64,000 nucleotides of DNA. Origin: Microvelia longipes (Eukaryota; Arthropoda; Insecta; Hemiptera; Veliidae). The DNA is taken from NCBI GenBank assembly GCA_018340805.1, contig JACMZG010001913.1, positions 30,684,127 to 30,748,126 on the forward strand. The letters run 5' to 3'. The translations under genes and the position numbers were made by a program. Positions 35,201-47,108 of the stretch are shown piece after piece; position 1 is the stretch's first letter, and each line of letters begins with the position of its first letter. Under the pieces are notes generated by a model that saw only the letters and a program-made list of their open reading frames with translations, searched no databases and was not told the origin of the DNA.

Positions 35201-35219
35201 GGTCGAACATAGCGAGACC
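35201..35219 (+). repeat. GNA-type hairpin, variant outer stem
   Basis: GGTC GA AC ATA GC GA GACC: outer stem GGTC/GACC, GA on both sides, centre ATA with an A-C mismatch in the inner pair. Confidence 0.55.
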
Positions 35220-35380
35220 AAAGTATTACAACCTTAGGCTTTTGATAACCAACATCTGAGGACAAGTGAAGGGAGTGCGAAATAATAACACCCTTGACTT
35301 TGAAAAACCACCTTATTAGCTTAGCCGTAGTGAAATCGAACTAATGCTACGTTAAATTTTAGATAATCATGTCATTCTGA

Positions 35381-35455
35381 GGACGAGCTAAGCGAGTCTG
35401 AATTTGTGAAAAAAAATGATCAAGTTACTTTGTTCCCGACTTAGTAAATCTTACT
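35381..35455 (+). repeat. GNA-type hairpin repeat unit
   Basis: GGACGAGCTAAGCGAGTCT at 35381-35399, then TGAATTTGTG and a diverged GTTACTTTGTTCCCG tail, in the same order as the 21960 copy. Confidence 0.65.
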
Positions 35456-35579
35456 TTAAATGTTTATGATTGATTAACAAGATCCAACAATTTCTATTTA
35501 AATTTTTAGAATAAATACATAGCGAGTTATTTTAGAAATCACTTACTCGCACATAAATAATAATAAATATCACTTAGAA

Positions 35580-35705
35580 CCCCTAAATACTCCAACAGCA
35601 GAGAATCCTAGTGACATATCAGTTTCGGAATTTTAGGGCAACCACAGTACTTTTCCTATAACCCACATTCCCTACGGTAGCAGAAGAGGAAAGTTACAAA
35701 TTCAC
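35580..35705 (+). repeat. Dispersed 'GATAATTC' family, diverged copy 3
   Basis: Retains TCAGTTTCGGAATTTT, AGTACTTTTCCTATA and CCCTACGGTA, but lost the left blocks. Confidence 0.45.
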
Positions 35706-35946
35706 AAAACAAAATTCTTCTAAAATGAAAATTTAGATTTGAAATATTCATACATGCCAATGTCAAAGCTGAGCATTGTTATGAGAAAAAATGTTTTACC
35801 TAATTTTAAACAGGTTGTAAAATTATAAAAAATAAAAATATTATTATTACTAATGAACTTTATTTATTGTGTGTGTGATTACTAATGAAGCAGCATACTT
35901 CACTGTATTAGTATTCCATGCAATTAGCACAACAATAATACTAAAG

Positions 35947-36430
35947 ACCGAGTCCGGTAGCTCAGTGGTAGAGCGCTCGCCTTTCGACCTGGAGGTCGAG
36001 GGTTCAAATCCAGCTGGATGACCTCAATATGAGGTTATCCCTTGTAACGTACACTCGGGAGGTCTTGAATTCAAGGCCGGCCAACCCAGCCAAGGTTTTG
36101 CGTGGTTTCCTTGGCTACTAATACGCAAATGCGGGGTTGGATCTAGTTTCATCTGAGAAAAGTCTGGGTCCACGTTTCCGTTGTCTCCAGCTCACGAAAA
36201 GTTAATGTTCTGCGGGCTGGGGGAGATGAAGGTCGGAAAGATATACTGAGCCTTTGTATGTCCGAAAACTTAGTCAGTGAAAGTGATAGCGGTGACACGA
36301 GTAACGTAAGTGACTAGGAACAAAGTGCTCGGTTCTTGAAGACAGACGTCTCCTAATAGCACTGCGGAGCTTTGACTTTCAGGTCAGGGCTATAGAATGA
36401 GTTTGTACAAGCTGACATCTGGGTGCTAGA
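35947..36430 (+). repeat. tRNA-derived SINE with full head
   Basis: Head carries an A-box TAGCTCAGTGGTAGAGCG (from 35957) and a B-box GGTTCAAATCC (about 36001-36011). The D-arm GCTC/GAGC pairs, but anticodon and T-arm stems do not, so this is not a functional tRNA gene. The body contains TTTCCTTGGCTACTAATACG and AACAAAGTGCTCGGTTCTTG, shared with the copy at 1251-1605. Transcription by RNA polymerase III from the internal boxes is expected for the class. Confidence 0.8.
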
Positions 36431-36459
36431 GTTCTTTGTCGGGCGGCGCTGGACTGGCC

Positions 36460-36740
36460 AGAGCGGTGAGCCTAGCTAGAGTCTGGTGATGCTAGTGGAA
36501 CTGATGAGATTGGTGAGACTAGAAGGACGAGGTCAAGTAAGACTAATGTGATCAGAGGAGCTAGTAAGACTAGATGAAACAAGCACACAGTGAACTAGTA
36601 ATCGTCGCTAGCCAGAGCGGTGAGCCTAGCAGAGTCTAGCTGGTCTGTGAACTAGTCGCGGGCACTAGCCAGAGCAGTGGGTTTGGATAGAGTCTGGTTG
36701 GGCTGGATGAACTGGACACACTGTGAACTGGTCATATGTG
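36460..36740. repeat. Degenerate GCCAGAGCGGTGAGCC tandem repeat
   Basis: Three spaced copies of GCCAGAGC(G/A)GTG(A/G) followed by TAGAGTCT(G/A)G, with GTGAACT(A/G)GTC words between. GC-richer than its surroundings. Confidence 0.6.
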
Positions 36741-37089
36741 GCACCATGTACGGAGGGTGTGCTTCCTAGATGATTGGATGTGTACAAACTCAGGGGTTAA
36801 TGTTGAGTGAGATTTGAGTGAGGGGAAAACGCTAAATGACCCCACGGGTTAAAGCGTAAAAAAATAATACTAAACAAAAGGAAAGAAAGTTCGTGACATG
36901 TAATGAAAACGAGTTATTAAATAGGACAATGATAGCGCCAGAGGCATCTTAACAGATAATTACATATTAACTTATCACTGGAGTTACTAGCTACTAAACT
37001 TAATTCTACAACCAAAGTAAATTAGCAATTAATAAAAATCAACAATAACACTACTAGATGACAAAAGAGTGCACACGAATATCCCTATA

Positions 37090-37330
37090 AGAACTGTTCG
37101 TTTTTTTAAAATTCATTCCGATGGTATACAGGAAATTTAATTTGCGTTTACACTCAAATCCGAATCTGAGGTCCTAAATTATCCGTTTTAGATGTTTTTT
37201 AATGTTCCTATTTTTTTTATATTACTGTTCCTGTTTGTGTTTTTATTACCAAGTTGTGTGTCTGCTTGTGATTGGTGTTTGTTATCATCGTAGCTTCAAC
37301 TGTGTTTATGGTATAGAGTTGAAACTTAGT
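37090..37330 (-). repeat. Dispersed 'GATAATTC' family, minus copy 4
   Basis: On the minus strand: CAAACACCAATCACAAGCAG, GGATAATTTAGGACCTC and TATACCATCGGAATGA, in the family order. Diverged. Confidence 0.5.
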
Positions 37331-37987
37331 ATCAAGTTCTATCATTAGGTCAAGTTATGCTTTCCTGCAATTTTTTTAAACGTCGTTAAATGTAATTTAT
37401 GACTTATTAAATGTAATTTCAGGAAGCAGCCCTCTTTGGGCTCCTTAACCAAAAATAAACTTAAAGAAAAAACAACGAATTTAGAAAAGAATAATTAACA
37501 TATGAAAAATTTTTCAGCTTATATTATATAAATATATTTACTTATAATTATATAATATATTTGTAACACCAGAGCCAAAGGGGTCCCATATAAGAGTAAT
37601 AAGGTAGGGCCTGAAGCAGCATAAAAGGGCTTTAGATATTTGTTTTTTTAATAATTAAAATTATTTTATTCTATTTTTTTATCTTTTTGGCCCCTATTTA
37701 TTATACCTAGACGTTTCAGGGCTCCATGCAAAGACTAGAGCTAATGATGGTCCTTACATACTTGAAAAGAGTCATAGAGATAAAACATAAAATATTTTAA
37801 TTAATTATTACATATTTAATTAATTAATTATTTTTTTACAATTTTAAGTTATTTAAATAAAATAATTTCATTTGATTTAATTTTATTAAATTAATCTTGC
37901 TATAATCATTAATACTACTTTAGTTAAAAGTAGACCCTTCTACTTGGGAAGCAAAAGCTGGGGTTAATACTAATAGTTTATGTCTGA

Positions 37988-38006
37988 GGGCGTGCGAAGC
38001 GTGCCC
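37988..38006 (+). repeat. GNA-type hairpin, GGGC/GCCC stem
   Basis: GGGC GT GC GAA GC GT GCCC: perfect outer stem, inner GC pair and GAA loop, with GT in place of GA at the inner mismatch. Confidence 0.7.
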
Positions 38007-38464
38007 GAAGTATTGGAATGAGCAAGATAAATACAATAAGATGAAATACATTTCCCATGTATCCATTATCTCATTTCTATAAAAATTAAGAAGTTAATTT
38101 TCAAGCATGGTTTTAAAAATTTAACTTTTAATAATTATTAATTAGGTTATTCACTACTCATAAATATTCACTCCAAAGGTATTCCTTACTTCATTTTATT
38201 TTAAAAAAAAAAAGCCAAGAGTATAACGTGAGTTTCCAAGCATGGCTTTGAAAATCTGAAAACATTAAACTCATCATCATCATTTGTTTGACCTTCAGTA
38301 TGAATTTGTAAGTCTCTACGATATATATAAGTTCATAATATTTTGGGGAATATATGGTTTAGCCCAGCCATAATGGTATGTCAACATATAAACATAAACA
38401 ATAGGGGACTGATATAATTGTATAATTGATTCGTTAAACCCCATCTGCATTTTATGAAACCTGG

Positions 38465-39195
38465 GACCCGTTTCACAAAACAATAACTCTTGTAGTTACA
38501 CAAATTGTAAAAAACAACTTGTACTGACAAATTTACATGTGTTACCAAGGATACACTTGTAGATTTGTAGCATTTTTCTATTTAATAAATAACATTTTCT
38601 TGTCTATTTCAATTATTCGTAACATTCACTTGTAACATTTCTACCCGAGTCCGAACCTATTTAGACTGAGTTACAAGTTCATTTTATTAATATATAACGT
38701 AGTTTTTATCGCCAAATTTTAGTTTATTAGTAATCTAGTGCTCAATATGAGTTTTTAAAACGTTTTTTTATAAATATTACTTCTTTCATTTTATAAATGA
38801 TTGCATTTGAAATAAATAACTCATATGAATGAAACTGGGTTTTAATAATATTTTCGCTTATTGTTTACAAAAAAACTCTTGTAGGTTACAATCAATTGTA
38901 GTGATATTCGTGAAACGCTTAATTTTGAGTAGCTACAAGTTGTTTTGTACAATAGTTTGTAAGATTTGTGGGGGAGATAATCAAATTTAATTGGAGTTCG
39001 ACACAAATATGTTCGTTTCCTAGGAGATTTAAAAAAAATTAACCTACAAATTTTTTTAAAATAAAATTGTATGAAATTCGCTTATAAATACTAGTCTGTA
39101 TTTGTATATAATTGAAACTAATTTCTTACAATTATTAGTAAACTTGTAGCTTTTTACTTGCAGTATACAAGACTTGTACTTTTGTGAAATGAGGC
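38465..39195. mobile_element. MITE with CCCGTTTCACAAAA ends
   Basis: Left GACCCGTTTCACAAAACAAT and right end whose complement is GCCTCATTTCACAAAAGTAC. Further inside, repeated CTTGTAG/CTACAAG words make extensive fold-back. CCTGG flanks both sides, compatible with a 3- to 5-bp duplication. No ORF. Confidence 0.72.
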
Positions 39196-39657
39196 CCTGG
39201 TCTCATTGAATCAAACATTTGACACCAGATAATTGACGAGAGAGACCAAATATTTCTGATTATCTATTGATAAGCTATCTAATCAGTTATAGTAATACAA
39301 CGTAAATTATTACGTCAATACAGTTAACATTCAAACTCTAATTTTAATATAAATTAAATTTAACTAATGATATTTTGTTTGTTGTGTGTTTCCAGTAAGA
39401 ATTGAAGGCAAAAAACTGGACCTTACCTGAGTGTGGTGGGGAGGATGTGGGTATTCGTTTGATATAACAAAACAAACAGTCGTGACCAGGACTCGCTGAC
39501 AGAACGGGTCCTTTACATTAATACAGGTAATATTATTTTACGTGTTTTAATTTTAAATAATAAACTAATATTAAATTATAAACTATGTTAAACGATAAGC
39601 AGCTTTATTAAATTATGCAACTTGGTTGTGAAATTGTTTTATTGCTTTGGAACTGTG

Positions 39658-39685
39658 TTTATTGACGAGTGTAGCGAGTCAATAA
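39658..39685 (+). repeat. GNA-type hairpin, TTATTGAC/GTCAATAA stem
   Basis: TTATTGAC GA GT GTA GC GA GTCAATAA: eight-base outer stem quite unlike the GGAC form, same inner arrangement. Confidence 0.72.
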
Positions 39686-40235
39686 TTAATTTATTTACTC
39701 ATTTACATACTTGAGGTTACTTAATTTTCTCAATTGTCAAATTTTTTTAATTGAAAAAAAAAAACAAGAAAATCAAATTGATTGTAAATTATTACAGAGG
39801 CTGCATAAATATTTGACAGCATAACTTAAATAACAAACTTGATTAAAATAAAACAAAAAAAATCATAACATTACATAAGAAACGCTAAACATGATTAGTA
39901 TTCCCATAAGATGGGAATACTAAGTTATCAGGTAAAAACTCGTTAACATTATGGTAAAGTGCAATAGAAAGATCTGAAAATTGTTTAATTTGAAAAGTCA
40001 ATATTTACTATGAACTAACATCAAAATCGTCGACTGTTAACAAATCATTTACATTTTTTTATAACACGGTCGATAAAATTTCATCTTCTAGGCAGCACAA
40101 AAATTTAGGACGCATAATTAATCTATAATAAAATAAGACATTTTTATAAAACAATTATACGGGGGGGGGGGGGGCAAAATTAAATAATTTATATTAACAT
40201 ACTTCCCTATGTTGACAGAAATCCAATCAACTCCA

Positions 40236-40275
40236 TTTATTTATCGACTATGATGTTTCAATAGTCGATAAATAA
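40236..40275. repeat. Perfect hairpin
   Basis: TTATTTATCGACTA and TAGTCGATAAATAA, 14-bp stem, 11-nt loop. A 13-base G run lies upstream at about 40161-40174. Confidence 0.8.
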
Positions 40276-40586
40276 GGATTATTAAATAAATAGCCTTACC
40301 AGATTCTAAAATTAAAATGCGGCTCTAAACTTTTAAGAATACCCATAAAGCTATATTATACTGCCTCAAAAATCATATTATACTGTAAATCAGTTTTTAT
40401 TACATAATTTGGTGTTTCTTCAATAATAGTCGTTTTTTATATATTCTATGTATCTAATTTAGGTTGGATTTATTATGTATACAGAATTTTATTTGTATTT
40501 ATATGTAATATGTTCTTTATTTTATTATTGTAATTCTTAAATTAAAATTTTGACAATGGAAAAACATTCTATAAAGTAACCTGAAG

Positions 40587-40698
<112 letters not shown>

Positions 40699-41204
40699 TT
40701 TTTTTAATTTTTGAACTGAACGAAAAAAAATTAAAGTTGGAGTATCTCTATAAAGCTCTTGGATTATTAATTAAAATATAAGAGAAGATGTATCCTGTCT
40801 AATTATGCTCTTAGTAGAGATGTATGTTGAAACGTTATTAAAATATAATTGGCAATCAGGCATTTAAAAGGTTGAGAGGCTGTTTACCTTAGCAGTTAGT
40901 TTACTTAATATGTGTATAGAGAAAAATGAAGCGAGACGTTATATTTACGGTTGAAAAATCAGCTGACATTTTACCTTGTAAGTTTGATCTTGATAAAACT
41001 TATTGAACCATATAAAATACAAATATACAAATCCTGACGTTGACTTCATTATTCAAATTTATCTCATAAATTATGTTTACGATTTTACTTCCTTTATTTA
41101 TATCTTAGGTGAATGGTAAAGTATTAAAATTGCATTAAAATGTTTAATATAAATATATTAAGCATAATATTCTCAATGTGTCATGAGTATATTAATATAT
41201 AAAA

Positions 41205-41430
41205 AAATCGGGTACGGGGTACCTCGGAACTTTTCCTCATTACATCGAATTCGCTACGCTCATACTCCCTGCTTTGGACTCGCTTCGCTCGTACTCAGAA
41301 ATACAGATCGCCAAATTTACACTGCAACATTTCTTTGGACTCGTTTCGCTCGTATTCAGATAGTAAATGCATCCGTATCATTCTTAGCGGTTACTCATAC
41401 AGCGCTGACCACCCTCAAAGCTCCATAATT
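41205..41430 (-). repeat. Hairpin repeat family, inverted multi-unit copy
   Basis: Reading the minus strand: two GAGCGAA(G/A)CGAGTCC hairpins (complements near 41275-41295 and 41337-41357), a degenerate third (GAGCGTAGCGAATT), then AGGAAAAGTTCCGAGGTACC and CCCGTACCCGATTTTTT. Same order as the 55-kb copy. Confidence 0.7.
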
Positions 41431-41639
41431 TCTTGACCTAACAAAATCATAGCTGAAAATTAATGTACTTATTTTTTAGGTAGTACACTTTTACTAAATT
41501 TCAACTCAAATGGGCCATTTCCCGATTTTTACAATTTTTTTCGAAATAAGTGTATAAGCCCTGATACACTATCAGGACTTCGGAAACCGAGCAGTAGAAT
41601 TAGAATATCGAGTTGTAGCTCTCAGTATAAGTCCTGATA

Positions 41640-42110
41640 CACTATTTTACTCTTGTGAAGTTTAGCCTCAAACTATATCATTATGATGATCAGTTAAAGT
41701 AATCCGTAAACTTGACACATATGTTAGTCTCATACATAGTCACATGCGTGCCAAATCTCAATCCGATTGCATCATATTTCCGCGTCTTATGATTTTTCAA
41801 AATTTTTGCTGAGTCATTATTGCGGGTTAAAGACGTCATAAAAAATTATTTTCCGAATAGCACAACTACAGCCGTAGACTGATTTTTGGAATCAAATTTC
41901 AACTCTAGCATAAATACACTGAGTGCTACGATGATAACAGGCACACACACATAACACACTCACAAACAGACAGACAACTTTGCGAAAACCACTCAGGAAG
42001 CCTTAAAATGCCTGAAACGGATAATTCGTTTTCATCTCGGTTTCGGATTTTTTCGCAAACAATACTTTCCTATATACCTACGGTTTAAATGGGGAAAAGT
42101 AAAAAATAAT
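41640..42110 (+). repeat. Dispersed 'GATAATTC' family, longest copy 5
   Basis: Extends about 280 bp further left than other copies: AACTATATCATTATGATGAT, TCAATCCGATTGCATCAT, GCGGGTTAAAGACGTCATAA, then the standard right blocks. It matches 44010-44680 along nearly its whole length and gives that copy's empty site. Confidence 0.8.
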
Positions 42111-42469
42111 AAATAACTAAACATCTAAGTAAACTTAAAAGAATATAAAATAATACTTTATCATGATTTATCGACATTATTATCATTTAGTAGTCCAATC
42201 AAGGTCAAAGTGACACTTGCCACGTCTTGACAAGATCCTTGCGACATCTGTCAGGTATTACAGTTTGTTATTGTCCTTAATATTAATAATAACTTACCTT
42301 TGTCAATCAACGCATTTAAAAGTATTATCAGTATAATGGTAGTCGTCAGCTTTTTAAAACGCTGTATAAAACATTTTAAAGAGCTTTATACTTTTTATGT
42401 TACAATTGATAAACTTACGAATCAAGTTGTTTGCATTTCATGATAAATAATTCATTAATTTTTATTGGG

Positions 42470-42605
42470 AAAGATGAATCTGTGAATCGAAAAGTGGCTG
42501 CTGTCTGAATTTTAGAGTAAGAAAGGGATAGGGGAAACCGTAGTAGAATCTGTACATCGAAAAGTGGTCACTAACTAAATCCCTGAGTATGGAAGGGCTA
42601 GACGT
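42470..42605. repeat. Two-copy tandem duplication
   Basis: GAATCTGT(G/A)(A/C)ATCGAAAAGTGG occurs twice about 70 bp apart, each followed by a (G/C)TGAATTTTAGAGTA or similar segment. Confidence 0.6.
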
Positions 42606-43399
42606 ACCTACTTTTTTTCTATTATACAAATTTACTTTTGCTCTAGGTGGCAGTTTTGCATAGAATTATTATACGGTGGGGTTCTAATTTAATTGAGGTT
42701 CTAAGTGAATTTATTGAGTTATTAATTATTTTAGTGCGTTAATAAAATTGATTAATAAATTAAAACACCATTACAGTGAAAATCGGCTTCTTATCAGTTA
42801 ATTTAAATACCTGTTACAACTAATTTAAACAATTTAATGCAATTAAATGGTAATTTTGTGTGTTAGTGCAAACTAAAATTATTTAAAAGTAACATCAATT
42901 AACAATAAATAAAATAAAACACTATATTATGATCTTCATCTTCTTATCACTCAATTTAAATACTCGTGACAACCCAATAAAACGCTATTTTTCAATGAAA
43001 TTGTGATTCTACTGAGTTCATACGCCCTAAAATTAGTTAAATTAAAGCACTTTGATAAAAAATTTAAAGAAATAATCGTCACAAATAAGAAAAACCAAAA
43101 CGGACTTTGAATGGCGAATAGGGTTAGGATCTGATGAAGGATATACTCTTGTTATTGGTTATAACAAGAAGTAATAGCATTAGAAGAGGAGAAATTTGAT
43201 ATAAAATACTGGGAATGATAATGTGTAGTATACATATAGATGGTTATAGTTAGTGATTCGTCTTGTACAACAGATTGCGCTACTGTACTATGATTCTGTG
43301 GAGCTGATTTAAAATTTAAACTGAATGCTAAAGTATGAGAAAAAAATCAACCAGCTCAATTAAGATTTAACAAAAACATACAACACAAAACAAAAAAAC

Positions 43400-43650
43400 A
43401 CTGGCTACTTAGCATCCCACTCATTTACTAATATATCTCGTACATCGATTCAACTCTCCATCAAAAAATACTGGGACCTACGATAAATGACACACGTACA
43501 AAGATATCTGTAAAATCACTCAGGAGGCTCTAAAACCAACTGAAATGGCTAATATAGGCGAAATCCCAGTTTCAGTGGTTTATTGGGAAATGCAAAACTT
43601 TTCTTATATACCTGCATTTTAAATGAAGGAAAGTAAAAAGAAAAACAGAA
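43400..43650 (+). repeat. Dispersed 'GATAATTC' family, copy 6
   Basis: Contains AATCACTCAGGAGGCTC, CCCAGTTTCAG and TTCTTATATACCTGC in family order. Confidence 0.65.
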
Positions 43651-43959
43651 AACGTATATCTTTTACTTGACACTACGAACAATACATACTTACAAAGGCT
43701 TACTACAGCAATGAACTGTTTTCGAATTTGAAGATTCATAAGTTCTGAAACGTAGAAGTTTAATAAATAATGCGTGTTGCAGTTTCAATGCTTACCCACC
43801 CAAATAGGGGATAAGAAAGTAAAATGCTGAGCGGTGAAATAAATGTCGTTATTTTTGTGACTTGGTGCGTAGTGTAGACAATTTGCCGTGTTTGATATTT
43901 TATATAGAACAGCCACCAGGAGCAAAAATTGATTCGTACATGTAGGCGCAAGTAAGGAA

Positions 43960-44680
43960 ACGAGCAGTAGAATTGGAATTCCTAATACATTATTTCACGC
44001 TAGTGATTTTAGCCTGAAACTATATCATTATAGACCAAGAGCCCAGTGGTGCTTTGTTAATAAAAAGTGTAATGGCTGGGACCGGTCTCAATTTTTCGTA
44101 AATACCTTCCTGAACAAGGATCTGGAATTCTGCCGACTCTTATCGGATGGGTGTCCCAGGCAGAACCTTTGACCCCTAAAGTGCGTTCTGCCTGAGACAC
44201 CCATCCGAAATTGAGACCGGTTCCAGCCATTACACTTTTTATTAACAAAACACCCCTGGGCTCTTGGTCTATTATGATAACCAGTTTAAACAATCCGTAA
44301 ACTTGGCACATATGTTAGTGTTATACACACAAATATCAATCCGATCGCATTATTTTTCCGCGTTTTGTGATTTTTCGGAATTATGACTGAGATATTACTG
44401 CGGGTTATTGGCGTCATAAAAAAAAAATATTTTCCGAATTGCACAACTGCTGCGGTTGAAGAGAGTTTAAGTTTCAATTATCTAGCATGAATACGCTAGG
44501 AGCTACGATGATAACAGATACACACACATACAGACAGAAAACTTCGTGAAAACCACTCAGGAGGCCTTTAAAACACCTGAAACGGATAATTCCGGATTCA
44601 TCTCGGTTTCGGATTTTTTTGCAAACGCAATACTTTTCCTAAATTCCAACGGTATAAATGAGGAGAAGTAGAAAGTTAAA
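43960..44680 (+). repeat. Dispersed 'GATAATTC' family, copy 7, interrupted by a MITE
   Basis: Same as copy 5 but split at ATCATTA by the palindromic MITE at 44031-44271. Right blocks: AACCACTCAGGAGGCC, CACCTGAAACGGATAATTCC, TCTCGGTTTCGGATTTTTTT and ATACTTTTCCTAAATTCC. Confidence 0.82.
44031..44271. mobile_element. Nested-palindrome MITE, TTA duplication (PIF/Harbinger-like)
   Basis: Outer arms: left TAGACCAAGAGCCCAGTGGT and the right complement TAGACCAAGAGCCCAGGGGT, continuing through AAAAAGTGTAATGGCTGG to a GACCGGTCTCAATTT end, about 65 bp each. Inside is a second hairpin with arms CGGATGGGTGTC and GACACCCATCCG, extended by GGCAGAAC/GTTCTGCC. TTA on each side (44028-44030, 44272-44274). The homologous repeat at about 41680 shows the empty site, so the duplication is well supported. 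Three-base TTA duplications are typical of PIF/Harbinger-type elements. Confidence 0.88.
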
Positions 44681-45054
44681 ATATTCTAATGTTCTGAGAC
44701 AATCATTCATGAATTCATTATTGATAACTGCATTTTGATGTGGAATAATCAAACAAGAATGAAACATGTTTTAAATTTTGATTCCACGTTTTTATATCAG
44801 TACCCGTCTAAGTGCAGAGTGCTTAGCAGGATGTAATGCGATCTTTTATCCTTAGCCAACGTGATGTTTTTAATTAAAAAATATTCCTAAGGTTTCATTT
44901 TAAAACAAGACAGTCTAGGGGCTTTTCATTTGATACTTTGCTATTAAGTTGAGAGAAAAATTCTTAAAATAAGGAAACTGCATGTTTACTTAAAGTATTC
45001 AGAAAGCTAAAACTTAGCTAAACTAAAAAAATATAACTTTTAGCGAATTTCCTT

Positions 45055-45575
45055 TGGGAAAAAATTCGCTAATGGGATAGGCGTCATGGCGGAATTCGAA
45101 CCTCGGACTAACTTATTTTGTCTGTATTTTCCAAAGGAAATGCGCTAAAACCTTTAAAGATTACTGACTAAGCTTAAATATAAGTAACTAAGCTTTAAAC
45201 TAGTGCAAATAATAGTGCGTACTTCTAATTTTAGAGGCATAGTTTTGAACAATCAACTGGATAATTATGCGCATTTCCTTTGGAAAATACAGACAAAATA
45301 AGTTAGTGCTTGACAATTGAGTAACTGCTTAGGTTCTAAAGCATGAACCGGAACCACGCAATGGGCATGGTTCTTGCATAAGCAAAAAATGGGTTGTTTA
45401 GCACGGAAACACGCATTCTAAATGAAATTCGCCCCGACAGCGGACCACCGCGCCGGAATTATTTATTTAGTAGTTGTAAACTTATACAATGTAAAAAGCA
45501 CCGAAACACGCATCCAAAGGAAATTCGCCCGACATGCGGACCACCGCGCCAGAATTTTTACCATTTAAAAGTGAT
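45055..45575. mobile_element. Long-TIR element related to 57680-58091, rearranged copy
   Basis: Shares with the 57.7-kb element the interior AAACTAGTGCAAATAA, GTGCGTACTTCTAATTTTAG and GGTTCTAAAGCATGAACCGG. It carries a perfect 38-bp inverted repeat (45108-45145 and 45269-45306, spacer 123 bp). The right end GCCCGACA.GCGGACCACCGC occurs twice (about 45430 and 45530), while the left terminal repeat is missing and replaced by sequence containing a minus-strand B-box-like GGTTCGAATTCC. Confidence 0.75.
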
Positions 45576-45852
45576 ATAAGATTCAGGAAGTAATGTGGTT
45601 ATAGTAGTAATTTGCGAATTATAAATTGAAATTAGTGATGACAGAAACCCACAAGTTCAACAGAATCAATTAAAGAAGATGCAAGCTAGATGATCCAATT
45701 AACAAAATTGTAATTGGACTGTTAAGAATAAACAAACCCCCATATCCTTTGTTTTATTATAAAAGGTGTGTTCACAGCTGTTTTTATTAGTTAGTATCGA
45801 TAAAATGTATTCATTTTTAGCGAATTTTCATAATGAAAATGACGCTTATGAG

Positions 45853-45940
45853 GTTGTTCGGATGACGGAAGTTGAGGGTGGGAGTGAGCGGAATCGGTTC
45901 CTATTGGCTTCCTGATAACAAAAATATGTCCGAAAAAAGT
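45853..45940 (+). repeat. TA-linked 'TCCGAA' element, plus-oriented copy
   Basis: GTTGTTCGGATGACGGAAGT, a GGGAG-rich stretch, TGGCTTCCTGATA and TCCGAA leading within about 12 bp into (TA)n at 45940. Mirror image of 29703-29795. Confidence 0.75.
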
Positions 45941-45981
45941 TTATATATATATGTATATATATATATATAATAATATATGTA

Positions 45982-46045
<64 letters not shown>
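45940..46045. repeat. (TA)n microsatellite
   Basis: TA repeats with TGTATATA interruptions near the left end. Confidence 0.95.
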
Positions 46046-46049
<4 letters not shown>

Positions 46050-46274
46050 AAGAGTTTCTACCCTTTCGTATGGCGAACGATAACTCTCGAAGGCGTTCTC
46101 AAATTGAAACGAAACTTTGCAAATCGCGAGATGTTGAGGAGGTTACGAGGCCTATTGTTTAAAAAACATTATACGTCATCAATCAGTTATGACGTCATGA
46201 AAAAAAAATTTTTTGAAACTTGAAATGGCTTTAAAACAAGGTATTTTGTGTTTAGGTAGACGGCTAGCTGAATC

Positions 46275-46612
46275 GATTAAGACCGATTTCAGCTCAATCG
46301 AACCATCACAAATGGCGCAATCGGTATAATATATATATAATCTTGTATATATGTATACGTCCAGGTCAAAGACTTGTACGATATCTGTTGGGTTTAGTAG
46401 TGCTAGAGGGTGGGGATATAGTATAAAAGATGGACCCTCTACCTCTTGCTCCATCCTGGTAACCCTGCTGTCCAGAGAGACAGGACAAAAAGGCTTTCAC
46501 TGAACCACGCCGAGCAAAGCAGGCCCGTAAAGCGGAAGAACCTCGAAGTAGTCTTTATATGGTCGAAGTCATTCTAAAACGATTGCGACCGGTTTCAGCT
46601 CAATCAGACAAT
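46275..46612 (+). repeat. Unit bounded by direct repeats with TATAAAAG box
   Basis: GATTAAGACCGATTTCAGCT (46277) recurs as GATTGCGACCGGTTTCAGCT about 305 bp later. Between them, TATAAAAG (about 46421-46428) is followed by CTCTACCTCTTGCTCCATCC, which looks like a core promoter, as in an LTR or SINE-like repeat. Identity of the unit is unknown. Confidence 0.35.
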
Positions 46613-47108
46613 CCTAAGATAGATGGTTCACTCCCGAGTGTAGTAGGAACACTCAATTGACAAGTTTGTGTTTATGATTTAAGTGGGGGCCTCATCACTA
46701 GAGTCTTGAATAGCGCTAGTAGTAAAAATATATTTGCTCTATTCTCTACTAGATTGTGCTGTAGTATTTTTTTAAAAACAAACACTTGCCAATCGTTTAG
46801 TAAAATAAAATAAAAGTAAACAAAGATCTATGTAAAAAAATATGTGACAGTTTCACGCTGTCACCACTAGACTGTACTACTTGAGCCTCCTGCATCCCAT
46901 CAACTATTTTTTTTTAAATCTTTGAGTGAGCCATCTATGTTAATATTGTTTATCTATGATCCTAAGTGACGGAAACGGTATTTTTATTTAAAAACAAAAT
47001 CATGAATATATTTTTGTTTATAATGCTTGTTAGTTTTAATATTATAGCATACTATTAATAATAAAGTATTAATAAAATCTTAATTAGTAAAATCAAATTT
47101 GTGACAAA

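Noticed and set aside
35947..36020. Functional tRNA gene
   Set aside because: A- and B-boxes and the D-arm are present, but anticodon and T-arm stems do not pair and the body continues as a repeat shared with 1251-1605; it is a SINE.
36460..36740. GC-richer stretch after the SINE considered as an exon
   Set aside because: It is made of degenerate tandem words (GCCAGAGCGGTGAG) without an open frame or splice signals.
44057..44311. 84-codon minus-strand ORF
   Set aside because: It lies almost wholly within the palindromic MITE; its length follows from the mirrored arms.
45394..45579. ORF with repeated 'IRP.(S/C)GPPR.N' words
   Set aside because: The repetition is the doubled right end of the long-TIR element, not a protein repeat.
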